NCBI GenBank assembly: GCA_003455605.1
Contig: DMQR01000121.1
Coordinates: 1-5,814, forward strand
Reading direction: 5' to 3'
From: Cryomorphaceae bacterium
GTDB lineage: Bacteria; Bacteroidota; Bacteroidia; Flavobacteriales; Schleiferiaceae
Length of the DNA: 5,814 nucleotides
Below the pieces are notes generated by a model, which saw only the letters and a program-made list of their open reading frames with translations, was not told where the DNA came from and ran no database searches. A program made the position numbers and the translations under genes. Below are positions 1 through 5,814 of this stretch, in pieces (positions within the stretch are counted from its first letter, which is position 1; each line of letters begins with the position of its first letter).

Positions 1-17
1 GGGTCGCTTTTTTTAAT
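1..17 (+). terminator. Possible 3' half of an intrinsic terminator from a gene outside the window
   Basis: The window opens with GGGTCGC followed directly by seven T residues on the plus strand, which looks like the right arm of a GC-rich hairpin and its U-tract. The left arm would have to lie just before the window, so the hairpin cannot be confirmed. If real, it would end a plus-strand gene converging on metF, and it might also work for the metF operon in the other direction. No terminator for the metF operon is visible in the 27 bases after its stop codon. Confidence 0.3.
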
Positions 18-27
18 GCTCTTATCT

Positions 28-981
28 CTAGAAGACCGCGCTCGCAATCTCTTTGATGTTGGCGCTCGTGCCCATGCTGTAGTAATGCAGCACTGGCACT
101 CCAGCCGCTTTCAACTCCTTACTCTGCTGAATACACCACTCGATGCCCAACTGCTTTACTTGCCCATTATCCTTGCACTTAATCGCTTGAATGGCCAATT
201 CGTCCGGAATGTCCACGTGGAAAATTTGCGGTAAAATGCTCAATTGACGCTTGGTCGACAATGGCTTCAATCCAGGAATAATGGGCACATTAATACCCGC
301 TTCACGACACTTATCGACGAAGGCGAAATACTTCGAGTTGTCGAAAAAGAGTTGGGTGACGATATAATCGGCCCCAGCTTCCACTTTAGCCTTCAAATGC
401 TCAATATCAATGTTATAGGAAGGTGCCTCGAAGTGCTTCTCCGGATATCCGGCCACCCCAATACAAAAATTTGTTGCGGTGGTATTCTGCAAATCCTCGT
501 CCAAATAATTCCCTTGGTTCAATTGCTTAATCTGCTTGACCAAATCAATGGCAAAGGAATTACCCTCGGGGTGCGGCGTAAAATAGCTCTCGTGCTTGGC
601 CTGATCTCCACGCAATGCCACCACATTCTCTATACCTAAGAAGTTCAGATCAATCAGCAAGTTCTCGGTATCCTCCTTCGAGAATCCCCCACACAACACA
701 TGCGGCACCGTCTCGGTATCATAGCGGTGCATGATCGCAGCACATATACCAACCGTTCCAGGGCGTTTACGCACCACTTTCTCCTGAAGCAAGCCATTGT
801 CCAGTCGCTTGTACACGGTCTCCTCACGATGATAAGTAACATCAATAAACGGCGGCTTGAATTCCATCAACGGATCGATGTTGGTGAAAATCTCTTGGGC
901 ACGCTGTCCCTTAAGTGGCGGCAGAATTTCGAAGGTGAATTCACACCCCTTGGTATTCGCTAGTATATCAGTAATCTTCAT
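28..981 (-). CDS. metF: Methylenetetrahydrofolate reductase (MetF)
   Basis: A 317-residue cytosolic flavoprotein that reduces 5,10-methylene-THF to 5-methyl-THF, the methyl donor for methionine synthase. It is a single TIM-barrel of normal bacterial MetF length. Visible family signatures are FEILPP at 17-22, with Glu18 in the place of the E. coli catalytic Glu28; DVTYH at 47-51; ALRGD at 122-126, whose Asp corresponds to E. coli Asp120 at the FAD; GVAGYPEKH at 175-183; VTQLFFD at 208-214; PGLKPL at 236-241; and a C-terminal LHYYSMG. A charged stretch with RKRPGTVGICA after the second beta strand is longer than in E. coli MetF. The start is fixed by position: ATG follows the metH stop with one base between (TGA-T-ATG), so translation is probably coupled, and no Shine-Dalgarno is seen. 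It is the last gene of the metH-metH-metF operon and supplies the substrate of the two genes before it. The call is secure. Confidence 0.97.
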   Translation of the reverse strand: MKITDILANTKGCEFTFEILPPLKGQRAQEIFTNIDPLMEFKPPFIDVTYHREETVYKRLDNGLLQEKVVRKRPGTVGICAAIMHRYDTETVPHVLCGGFSKEDTENLLIDLNFLGIENVVALRGDQAKHESYFTPHPEGNSFAIDLVKQIKQLNQGNYLDEDLQNTTATNFCIGVAGYPEKHFEAPSYNIDIEHLKAKVEAGADYIVTQLFFDNSKYFAFVDKCREAGINVPIIPGLKPLSTKRQLSILPQIFHVDIPDELAIQAIKCKDNGQVKQLGIEWCIQQSKELKAAGVPVLHYYSMGTSANIKEIASAVF

Positions 982-982
982 A

Positions 983-3640
983 TCAATAATTTAAATTCGG
1001 AGCCAACCACTTCTCTGCGAGCTCCATGCTGATCCCGCGCATAGCTGCGTAGGCCTCTACTTGATCTTTGGCCAATTTTCCTACGGCGAAATATTTGCTT
1101 TCCGGATGAGCGAAGTAATACCCACTCACACTAGCCGCGGGATACATGGCGAGGCTTTCAGTCAATGACATTCCTATTTTCTCAGCCTGCAACAGCTCAA
1201 AAATGGTCTCTTTGTCCAAGTGGTCGGGACATGCCGGGTATCCTGGAGCAGGACGAATTCCGCTGTACTTTTCTGCAATTAGATCGTCATTGGTGAGCTG
1301 CTCGTCCGGAGCATATCCCCAGAACTCACGGCGCATACGAAGGTGAAGGTATTCTGCTAATGCTTCGGCTAATCTGTCCGCCAATGCCTTTAACATCAAT
1401 GCGTTGTAATCGTCCATAGCATCCTCAAATTGCTTTAAAGGACCTTCCATATCCAAGCCTGCCGTCACTGCGAAACATCCTACATAATCTTGCACACTTC
1501 CTTCTGGAGCTACAAAATCTGCAAGACTTTGGAATTTAGACTTCTCTCCCATCTGACGCAGAGCATAGAAACTACCTAGTTCCCCATTGGGGCCAATCTT
1601 AATTTCTTCACCAGCACTGTTGGCCGGGAAAATACCGTATGCTGCCTTGAGCGTGAGCCATCCGCCCTTCTTGATATCACGAAGCATGGCCTGCGCATCT
1701 TTAAAGAGCTTCTTGGCTTCTTCACCTACCACATTATCCTCGAGAATTCTCGGGTACTTTCCAAAGAGCTGCCAGGTCTGGAAGAACGGCGTCCAGTCGA
1801 TGTATGGAATAACATCAGCCACCGCAATATCGTGCACCAGTCTGCTGCCAATGAATTTTGGCGTGGGAACAGTGCTTTTATCAAAGACCAATTTTGGTTT
1901 GTTCTGCTGCGCAAATTCGAAAGGCACCAAAGCTTTGCGCTCGCGTTGCTTCGCATACCCTTCTCTCACTTTTTCAAGCGAGGCTTTCTCTTGCAATACA
2001 TAAGTAGGCCCTTCGCTTGAAAGCAGCTTGGAGCTCACACCTACTGCACGGCTGGCGTCGCTTACGTGCATTACTGCACCGCTGTACTCTGGATCAATCT
2101 TCACCGCAGTATGCGCTCTTGAAGTGGTCGCACCACCAATCAGCAATGGAATGTGCATATTCATGCGCTCCATTTCCTTGGCGATATGGATCATTTCATC
2201 CAAGGAAGGCGTGATTAGCCCACTGAGTCCCAAAACGTCCACTTGGTGTTCCTGAGCAGCTTGCAGAATCTTCTCTGGAGGCACCATCACCCCGAGGTCA
2301 ATGATTTCAAAGTTGTTACATGCGAGTACAACACCCACAATGTTCTTACCGATATCGTGTACATCGCCTTTTACCGTAGCCAATAAGACTTTACCGGCGC
2401 TCGAGCTGCCGCCCTCAGCCTTCTCGGCTTCTAGGTAAGGCAGAAGATAGGCCACCGCCTTTTTCATCACGCGGGCACTCTTCACTACTTGGGGCAAGAA
2501 CATTTTCCCTTCCCCAAAAAGGTCACCTACGACATTCATTCCGTCCATTAGGGGACCTTCGATCACTTCTAGGGGGCGCGCGAACTGCTGGCGTGCTTCC
2601 TCGACATCTTCGTCAATGAATTCGGTAATTCCCTTGATAAGAGCATGTCCCAGACGCTTTGCAACGGTCTCATTACGCCACTCAAGGACCTTCGCCTCGT
2701 CTTTAACGGTACCTTCTACGGTCTGCGCAAATTCGAGCAATCGTTCTGTCGCATCGTCTCTACGATCAAGAAGTACATCCTCGATGTAGGTCATTAATTC
2801 TTTATCTACTTCCTCGTAAACCTCAAGCATCGTTGGATTCACAATTCCCATGCTCATTCCGTTTTGAATGGCGTGGTACAAGAAAGAAGCATGCATAGCC
2901 TCTCGAACCGTATTGTTACCTCGGAAGCTGAAGCTTACGTTGCTCACCCCACCACTTACTTTGGCGTACGGAAGGTTTTCACGGATCCATTTGGTCGCAC
3001 GGAAAAAGTCCAATGCATTCAAGCGGTGCTCCTCCATACCCGTGGCTACCGGGAAAATATTGGGATCGAAAATGATGTCTTCCGGTGGGAAGCCCACCTT
3101 TTCGGTAAGTACCTTGTACGAACGTTCACAGATTTCAATGCGACGCTCGTAGTTATCTGCCTGGCCGTCCTCATCAAATGCCATAACAATGACTGCCGCA
3201 CCGAAGCGCTTGATGGTGGTGGCTTGATGGATGAATTCCTCTTCTCCGCCCTTCAAGGAAATGGAATTAACCACACTTTTTCCTTGAACACACTTTAATC
3301 CTGCCTCGATGATCTCCCATTTGGAAGAATCTATCATGATGGGAATGCGAGCGATATCCGGTTCTGCAGCAATAAGATTTAAGAAGGTCGTCATGGCTTC
3401 CACCCCATCGATCATCCCTTCATCCATATTCACGTCCAAGATTTGAGCGCCCCCCTCGACTTGGTCGCGTGCAATATCCAAGGCTTCGTCAAACTGACGC
3501 TCCTTGATCAAGCGCAAAAACTTACGCGAACCCGTTACGTTCGTACGCTCACCAACGTTTACAAAGTTGGTCTCCTCAGTAATTACGAGTGGTTCTAACC
3601 CACTCAGGCGCATAGGACGCGGTGGAAGGTTAGTGCTCAT
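983..3640 (-). CDS. metH: Cobalamin-dependent methionine synthase, C-terminal protein: folate, B12 and activation domains
   Basis: An 885-residue protein equal to full-length MetH without its first module. It takes the methyl group from 5-methyl-THF onto cobalamin and presents it to the homocysteine module encoded just upstream. Domains in order: pterin-binding barrel (about 15-290) with [11 protein letters not shown] and ILDVNMDEG; helical cap (about 325-410); B12-binding Rossmann domain (about 415-550) with DVHDIG at 426-431, where His428 should be the lower cobalt ligand (E. coli His759), and GGATTS at 502-507; and an activation domain (about 570-885) with YIDWTPFF at 613-620, [12 protein letters not shown] at 796-807 and SGYYFAHP near 839-846, the SAM-binding motifs used in reductive reactivation. 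The start is ATG at 3640. An in-frame ATG at 3718 would add 26 residues lying wholly inside the upstream gene, with no family resemblance. The gene overlaps the previous one by 11 bp. No key residue appears missing. Confidence 0.95.
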   Translation of the reverse strand: MSTNLPPRPMRLSGLEPLVITEETNFVNVGERTNVTGSRKFLRLIKERQFDEALDIARDQVEGGAQILDVNMDEGMIDGVEAMTTFLNLIAAEPDIARIPIMIDSSKWEIIEAGLKCVQGKSVVNSISLKGGEEEFIHQATTIKRFGAAVIVMAFDEDGQADNYERRIEICERSYKVLTEKVGFPPEDIIFDPNIFPVATGMEEHRLNALDFFRATKWIRENLPYAKVSGGVSNVSFSFRGNNTVREAMHASFLYHAIQNGMSMGIVNPTMLEVYEEVDKELMTYIEDVLLDRRDDATERLLEFAQTVEGTVKDEAKVLEWRNETVAKRLGHALIKGITEFIDEDVEEARQQFARPLEVIEGPLMDGMNVVGDLFGEGKMFLPQVVKSARVMKKAVAYLLPYLEAEKAEGGSSSAGKVLLATVKGDVHDIGKNIVGVVLACNNFEIIDLGVMVPPEKILQAAQEHQVDVLGLSGLITPSLDEMIHIAKEMERMNMHIPLLIGGATTSRAHTAVKIDPEYSGAVMHVSDASRAVGVSSKLLSSEGPTYVLQEKASLEKVREGYAKQRERKALVPFEFAQQNKPKLVFDKSTVPTPKFIGSRLVHDIAVADVIPYIDWTPFFQTWQLFGKYPRILEDNVVGEEAKKLFKDAQAMLRDIKKGGWLTLKAAYGIFPANSAGEEIKIGPNGELGSFYALRQMGEKSKFQSLADFVAPEGSVQDYVGCFAVTAGLDMEGPLKQFEDAMDDYNALMLKALADRLAEALAEYLHLRMRREFWGYAPDEQLTNDDLIAEKYSGIRPAPGYPACPDHLDKETIFELLQAEKIGMSLTESLAMYPAASVSGYYFAHPESKYFAVGKLAKDQVEAYAAMRGISMELAEKWLAPNLNY

Positions 3641-4622
3641 AGGTTCTTGGGCTGTAATTTTTAGATAAGTCAGCAATGGCTTTAATGTGTGCCGGTGAGG
3701 TACCGCAGCAACCGCCAATGATATTAATCAAGTTCAAATCCAAATAATCTTTGATCTGCGCTGCCATCTGCTCGGGTGTCTCGTCGTATTCACCAAAGGC
3801 ATTTGGCAATCCCGCATTCGGGTGTGCACTCACCGCAAACGGCGCTTTGGCATCTAAGGTTTGCAGATAAGGCATTAATTGTTTGGCGCCCAAGGCACAA
3901 TTCAAACCAACACTAAGTAATGGTGAGTGGCTTACCGAGATTAAGAACGCCTCCGTAGTTTGGCCGCTAAGTGTACGCCCAGAAGCATCGGTGATGGTAC
4001 CACTCAACATGATTTCAACTTCTTTTCCGCTCGCTTCAATAACATCTTGGGCTGCAAACAGTGCGGCCTTTGCATTGAGGGTGTCAAAGACAGTTTCAAT
4101 TAGAAGGATATCTACACCTGCTTGTACAAGTGCTTCACATTGCTCGAAATAGGTCTTCTTGAGATCGTCAAAGGTCACTGCTCGGTAGCCTGGATTATTG
4201 ACATCAGGACTTAATGATGCTGTCTTATTTGTAGGCCCTACAGAACCTGCAATGAATTTAGGCCCTTGACCTCCTTCCGCCTGATAACGCTCGATGGCGC
4301 GACGCGCGGCCTCCACAGCTGCTATATTCAATTCTACTACGAGATCACTCATGTGATAATCCTCCATAGAAATGGAATTCGCATTAAACGTATTGGTTTC
4401 AAGGATGTCGGCGCCCGCCTCCAAATAGGCGTAATGTATATCTTCAATGGCCTTAGGCTGGGTAAGTACCAGCAGGTCGTTATTCCCTTTCAACGGGTGA
4501 GCGTAGTCTTTAAAACGTTCGCCACGGTAATCTTCTTCTTCAAACTTGTAGGCTTGAATCATGGTACCCATCGCGCCGTCGAGCACGAGAATCTTTTCCT
4601 TTATGGACTGTTGTATTGTCAT
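3630..4622 (-). CDS. metH: Homocysteine S-methyltransferase module of split methionine synthase
   Basis: A 330-residue protein matching the first module of MetH, a zinc-dependent TIM-barrel that activates homocysteine for methylation by methylcobalamin. Visible motifs are LDGAMGTM at 14-21, LETNTFNAN at 74-82, GSVGPTNKT at 126-134 and LSGT near 206-209. The zinc ligands are Cys242 (in GLNCALGA) and Cys305-Cys306 (in GGCCGT), equivalent to E. coli Cys247, Cys310 and Cys311. It ends soon after the zinc site, at the natural domain boundary of MetH, so this is a split gene and not a frameshifted one. The following gene, carrying all remaining MetH domains, overlaps it by 11 bp in another frame. 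The start is forced: an in-frame TAG lies seven codons upstream and LDGAMGT needs everything after this ATG. AAGGAG directly abuts the ATG. First gene of the operon, under a SAM-I riboswitch. A stand-alone betaine or S-methylmethionine methyltransferase is unlikely given the partner gene. Confidence 0.94.
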   Translation of the reverse strand: MTIQQSIKEKILVLDGAMGTMIQAYKFEEEDYRGERFKDYAHPLKGNNDLLVLTQPKAIEDIHYAYLEAGADILETNTFNANSISMEDYHMSDLVVELNIAAVEAARRAIERYQAEGGQGPKFIAGSVGPTNKTASLSPDVNNPGYRAVTFDDLKKTYFEQCEALVQAGVDILLIETVFDTLNAKAALFAAQDVIEASGKEVEIMLSGTITDASGRTLSGQTTEAFLISVSHSPLLSVGLNCALGAKQLMPYLQTLDAKAPFAVSAHPNAGLPNAFGEYDETPEQMAAQIKDYLDLNLINIIGGCCGTSPAHIKAIADLSKNYSPRTYEH

Positions 4623-4662
4623 CTCCTTGTTGGTTAGGTGCTATGAAGAAAGCGTGGAGATG
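4620..4662 (-). promoter_or_regulatory. Candidate start-codon sequestering helix of the metH leader
   Basis: On the minus strand CATCTCC (4662-4656) is perfectly complementary to GGAGATG (4626-4620), which includes the AAGGAG-like sequence and the metH start codon; the loop is 29 nt. The element begins 8 nt after the end of the SAM-I aptamer. No U-run follows the aptamer, so transcription termination is not supported and control of translation is the better reading. In the SAM-free state CTCC could instead pair with GGAGG of the aptamer core (4747-4743). The pairing is seen in the sequence; the switching role is inferred. Confidence 0.5.
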
Positions 4663-4668
4663 CAGAGA

Positions 4669-4765
4669 TCCGTATCATTCCCTTTCGGGTGGGTGGTGGC
4701 ACCCGGCGCTTCCGGGTTGCCAAGACTTCACAGGGCCCAATCCCTCCGTCTTTCTTGATAGCGAG
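4669..4765 (-). promoter_or_regulatory. SAM-I (S-box) riboswitch aptamer controlling the metH-metF operon
   Basis: The minus strand carries the S-box core in order: TATCAAGA, GGAGGGA, GGGCCCTGTGAAG, TTGGCAACC, a hairpin, GGTGCC and a closing GGGAATGATA. Helices that can be drawn are P1, TATCA (4760-4756) with TGATA (4677-4673), extended by two pairs if one C bulges; P2, AAGAC (4752-4748) with GTCTT (4726-4722); P3, CCCGG (4716-4712) with CCGGG (4706-4702); and a short P4, CCC-GAAA-GGG (4689-4680). Order and conserved bases match the class closely. SAM binding in this family stabilises P1 and turns genes off. It lies about 47 nt upstream of the metH start and should lower methionine synthesis when SAM is high. 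Confidence 0.95.
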
Positions 4766-4766
4766 A

Positions 4767-4774
4767 CAAAAGTA
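4767..4774 (-). promoter_or_regulatory. Candidate -7 element of the metH operon promoter
   Basis: TACTTTTG on the minus strand fits the Bacteroidota -7 consensus TAnnTTTG exactly. A start site 4-7 nt downstream (about 4763-4760) would put the 5' end of the RNA right at P1 of the SAM-I aptamer, which supports the call. A clear TTTG -33 box is not present at 19-21 nt upstream; only a TTTT run lies there. Confidence 0.6.
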
Positions 4775-4795
4775 GAACGGATTTTTCGAAAATTT

Positions 4796-4822
4796 AAAAT
4801 GAAATACATACAATTTCATTTT
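4796..4822. repeat. Perfect 10-bp inverted repeat between the divergent promoters, candidate operator
   Basis: AAAATGAAAT (4796-4805) and ATTTCATTTT (4813-4822) are exact reverse complements around a 7-bp spacer. The repeat falls where the -33 regions of both promoters should be, so a dimeric regulator bound here could affect both units. It lies upstream of both predicted transcription starts, so it should act as DNA and not as an RNA hairpin. I do not recognise it as a known binding site, and low-complexity AT sequence makes chance symmetry more likely than in mixed sequence. Confidence 0.5.
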
Positions 4823-4828
4823 GTTTTC

Positions 4829-4836
4829 TACTTTTG
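4829..4836 (+). promoter_or_regulatory. Candidate -7 element of the metK promoter
   Basis: TACTTTTG is the same octamer as on the metH side and fits TAnnTTTG exactly. Identity between the two promoters extends to 11 bp (TTCTACTTTTG at 4826-4836; its complement at 4767-4777). A start 4-7 nt downstream would place the RNA 5' end at about 4840-4843, exactly at P1 of the metK aptamer. No convincing -33 TTTG is visible at the usual distance. Confidence 0.6.
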
Positions 4837-4840
4837 ACGC

Positions 4841-4894
4841 CGTGGAAGGATTTGACTGCTTGCAACCACAGTAAAAAATGCTAAATACAGATCA
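4841..4894 (+). promoter_or_regulatory. SAM-II-like riboswitch aptamer in the metK leader
   Basis: The leader contains, in the order of the SAM-II class, GATTTG (4849-4854), TTGCAACCAC (4860-4869; class form TTGCAgCCAC), an A-rich linker TAAAAAA (4872-4878) and GCTAAA (4880-4885). P1 can form from GTGG (4842-4845) and CCAC (4866-4869). A pseudoknot helix can form between TGACTG in the P1 loop (4853-4858) and CAGATCA (4888-4894) with one bulged A. SAM-II is known mostly from alphaproteobacteria, with relatives including long-loop variants reported elsewhere. The GATTTG and GCTAAA strands are those that contact SAM in known structures. Placement directly upstream of SAM synthetase fits feedback control. 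My alignment is from memory, so a divergent subtype is possible; it is not a SAM-I element. Confidence 0.78.
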
Positions 4895-4895
4895 C

Positions 4896-4966
4896 AGCAT
4901 CTCGCTAAGCAAGCAACCACCTCCTTTCTGGCTAATCTAACAGCAACCCAAAACAGAATAGAGATG
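4896..4966 (+). promoter_or_regulatory. Candidate expression platform of the metK riboswitch
   Basis: GCATCTC (4897-4903) can pair with GAGATGT (4961-4967) over the metK start codon, six Watson-Crick pairs plus one G-U. AGCAT (4896-4900) overlaps this element and is also complementary to ATGCT (4878-4882) inside the ligand-binding GCTAAA strand. SAM binding would occupy ATGCTAAA, free GCATCTC and hide the start; without SAM the ATGCT-AGCAT helix would free the start. The two pairings are mutually exclusive. No Shine-Dalgarno precedes metK and no U-run terminator is present. The role is inferred. Confidence 0.48.
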
Positions 4967-5814
4967 TCTTACTTTTTTACATCCGAAAGCGTATCCGAAG
5001 GGCACCCAGATAAAATCGCTGATCAAATTTCAGATGCCATTATCGATAACTTCTTGGCCTTTGACCCTCAGTCAAAAGTGGCCGTTGAAACTCTTGTGAC
5101 TACAGGCCAAGTAGTTTTGGCCGGCGAGGTGAAATCTTCTGCCTACCTTGACGTTCAAAGCATCACGCGTCGTGTGATTGATCGCATCGGCTATACCAAG
5201 AGTGAATATATGTTTGAGGCCAATTCTTGTGGGGTCCTCAGCGCCATCCACGAACAAAGTTCAGATATCAATCAAGGCGTTGACCGCGGATCGATTCAAG
5301 AACAAGGCGCCGGTGACCAAGGAATGATGTTTGGCTACGCTTCGAACGAAACAGATAATTACATGCCATTGGCATTGGACTTGAGCCACAGAATCCTAAA
5401 GAAATTAGCCAAGTTTCGTCGCGACGGCAGCCAAATTGATTATCTACGTCCGGATTCAAAAAGCCAGGTAACCATAGAATACGGTGATGATCACAAACCT
5501 CAGCGCATTGAGGCTATCGTAGTAAGTACGCAGCACGACGACTTCGGCCCAACCGACGATGCTATGTTGGCCAAAATCAAAAAAGACATCATTGAACAGG
5601 TCATTCCTGCAGTTAAGGTAGAACTACCCCCACACATCCAAGCATTATTCGGCGACAATATCAAATACCACATCAACCCCACGGGTAAATTCGTGATCGG
5701 TGGACCACACGGAGATACCGGATTGACCGGCCGTAAAATCATCGTAGATACCTACGGTGGTAAGGGTGCGCACGGTGGTGGTGCTTTCTCAGGAAAGGAT
5801 CCATCTAAAGTAGA
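4964..5814 (+). CDS. metK: S-adenosylmethionine synthetase (methionine adenosyltransferase), 3' end missing
   Basis: Makes SAM from methionine and ATP, releasing phosphate and pyrophosphate; a cytosolic, normally tetrameric enzyme. The window holds 283 complete codons and two bases of the next; family members are about 380-430 residues, so roughly the last third lies beyond the edge and the gene is open there, not broken. Motifs present: [11 protein letters not shown] at 7-17 (ATP and methionine binding, His14 and Asp16), GAGDQG at 115-120, the stretch [13 protein letters not shown] at 246-258 and the glycine-rich [12 protein letters not shown] at 271-282. The start is set by the family's N-terminus ([13 protein letters not shown]); the bases before it hold no Shine-Dalgarno. 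It is divergent from the methionine synthase operon and uses that operon's product. A SAM-II-like aptamer in its 5' leader suggests feedback repression by SAM. Confidence 0.97.
   Translation, partial: MSYFFTSESVSEGHPDKIADQISDAIIDNFLAFDPQSKVAVETLVTTGQVVLAGEVKSSAYLDVQSITRRVIDRIGYTKSEYMFEANSCGVLSAIHEQSSDINQGVDRGSIQEQGAGDQGMMFGYASNETDNYMPLALDLSHRILKKLAKFRRDGSQIDYLRPDSKSQVTIEYGDDHKPQRIEAIVVSTQHDDFGPTDDAMLAKIKKDIIEQVIPAVKVELPPHIQALFGDNIKYHINPTGKFVIGGPHGDTGLTGRKIIVDTYGGKGAHGGGAFSGKDPSKV

Larger units (their letters stand above)
4623..4963. other. Divergent metH/metK control region
   Basis: This 341-bp non-coding stretch separates the two divergently transcribed units. From left to right it holds the metH expression platform, a SAM-I aptamer on the minus strand, a minus-strand promoter element, a perfect AT-rich inverted repeat, a plus-strand promoter element, a SAM-II-like aptamer on the plus strand and the metK expression platform. 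Short open frames on both strands cross it, but they overlap the structured RNAs and have no recognisable product. Confidence 0.9.

Noticed and set aside
16..963. Plus-strand open frames of 72, 131 and 87 codons opposite metF
   Set aside because: They lie antisense to a clear full-length MetF, contain no recognisable domain and show no promoter or ribosome-binding context.
1146..3298. Several plus-strand open frames (66-144 codons) opposite the large metH gene
   Set aside because: They are shadows of a long conserved gene of moderate GC content; none has family motifs.
3630..3640. Frameshift or sequencing error breaking a single metH gene
   Set aside because: Both parts have their own start and stop, the break is at a module boundary, the overlap is short, and split MetH is known in flavobacteria.
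3641..3718. Upstream ATG giving a 911-residue version of the second metH gene
   Set aside because: The additional 26 residues lie entirely within the 3' end of the first metH gene and do not resemble MetH; the ATG at 3640 gives the expected start just before the pterin domain.
4796..4822. The AT-rich inverted repeat as an intrinsic terminator
   Set aside because: It lies upstream of both predicted transcription starts, its stem is AT-rich, and no transcription unit runs into it.
4561..4837. Short open frames of 61-73 codons on both strands across the control region
   Set aside because: They run through the SAM-I aptamer and both promoters, and the predicted peptides have no protein-like family signature.
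4841..4963. A second SAM-I aptamer in front of metK
   Set aside because: The S-box core (GGAGGGA, CCCTGTGAAG, GGTGCC) is absent on this strand; the conserved bases fit SAM-II instead.
5072..5742. Minus-strand open frames of 61-80 codons opposite metK
   Set aside because: They are antisense to a well-conserved SAM synthetase and have no identifiable features.

Overview
The window is a methionine/S-adenosylmethionine (SAM) locus from a member of Bacteroidota, most likely in or near Flavobacteriales. The placement rests on three things: the B12-dependent methionine synthase is split into a separate homocysteine module and a pterin/cobalamin/activation protein (a gene arrangement I know from flavobacteria), both candidate promoters match the Bacteroidota -7 consensus TAnnTTTG, and three of the four genes lack a Shine-Dalgarno sequence. 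Genus or species cannot be given from the sequence.

Layout. Positions 28-4622 hold a compact minus-strand operon read right to left: metH N-terminal part (homocysteine methyltransferase, 3630-4622), metH C-terminal part (folate, cobalamin and reactivation domains, 983-3640, overlapping the first gene by 11 bp) and metF (methylenetetrahydrofolate reductase, 28-981, starting 1 nt after the metH stop). Positions 4623-4963 are a 341-bp divergent control region. From 4964 to the window end runs metK (SAM synthetase) on the plus strand, cut off at about two thirds of its length. Positions 1-27 are non-coding and may contain half of a terminator belonging to a gene outside the window.

Function. MetF makes 5-methyl-THF, the two MetH proteins use it to methylate homocysteine to methionine, and MetK turns methionine into SAM. 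The control region appears to sense that end product twice. A clear SAM-I (S-box) aptamer lies on the metH side, and a different aptamer that fits the SAM-II class lies on the metK side. Each begins a few bases after its own TAnnTTTG promoter element. Neither leader has a U-run terminator. Both instead carry the same element, GCATCTC, downstream of the aptamer; in each case it is complementary to the GAGATG containing the start codon. This suggests both switches act on translation by hiding the start codon. A perfect 10-bp inverted repeat lies midway between the two promoters and is a candidate operator.

The coding genes are ordinary and intact. The interest lies in the control region: two unrelated SAM riboswitch classes back to back, with apparently convergent expression platforms.
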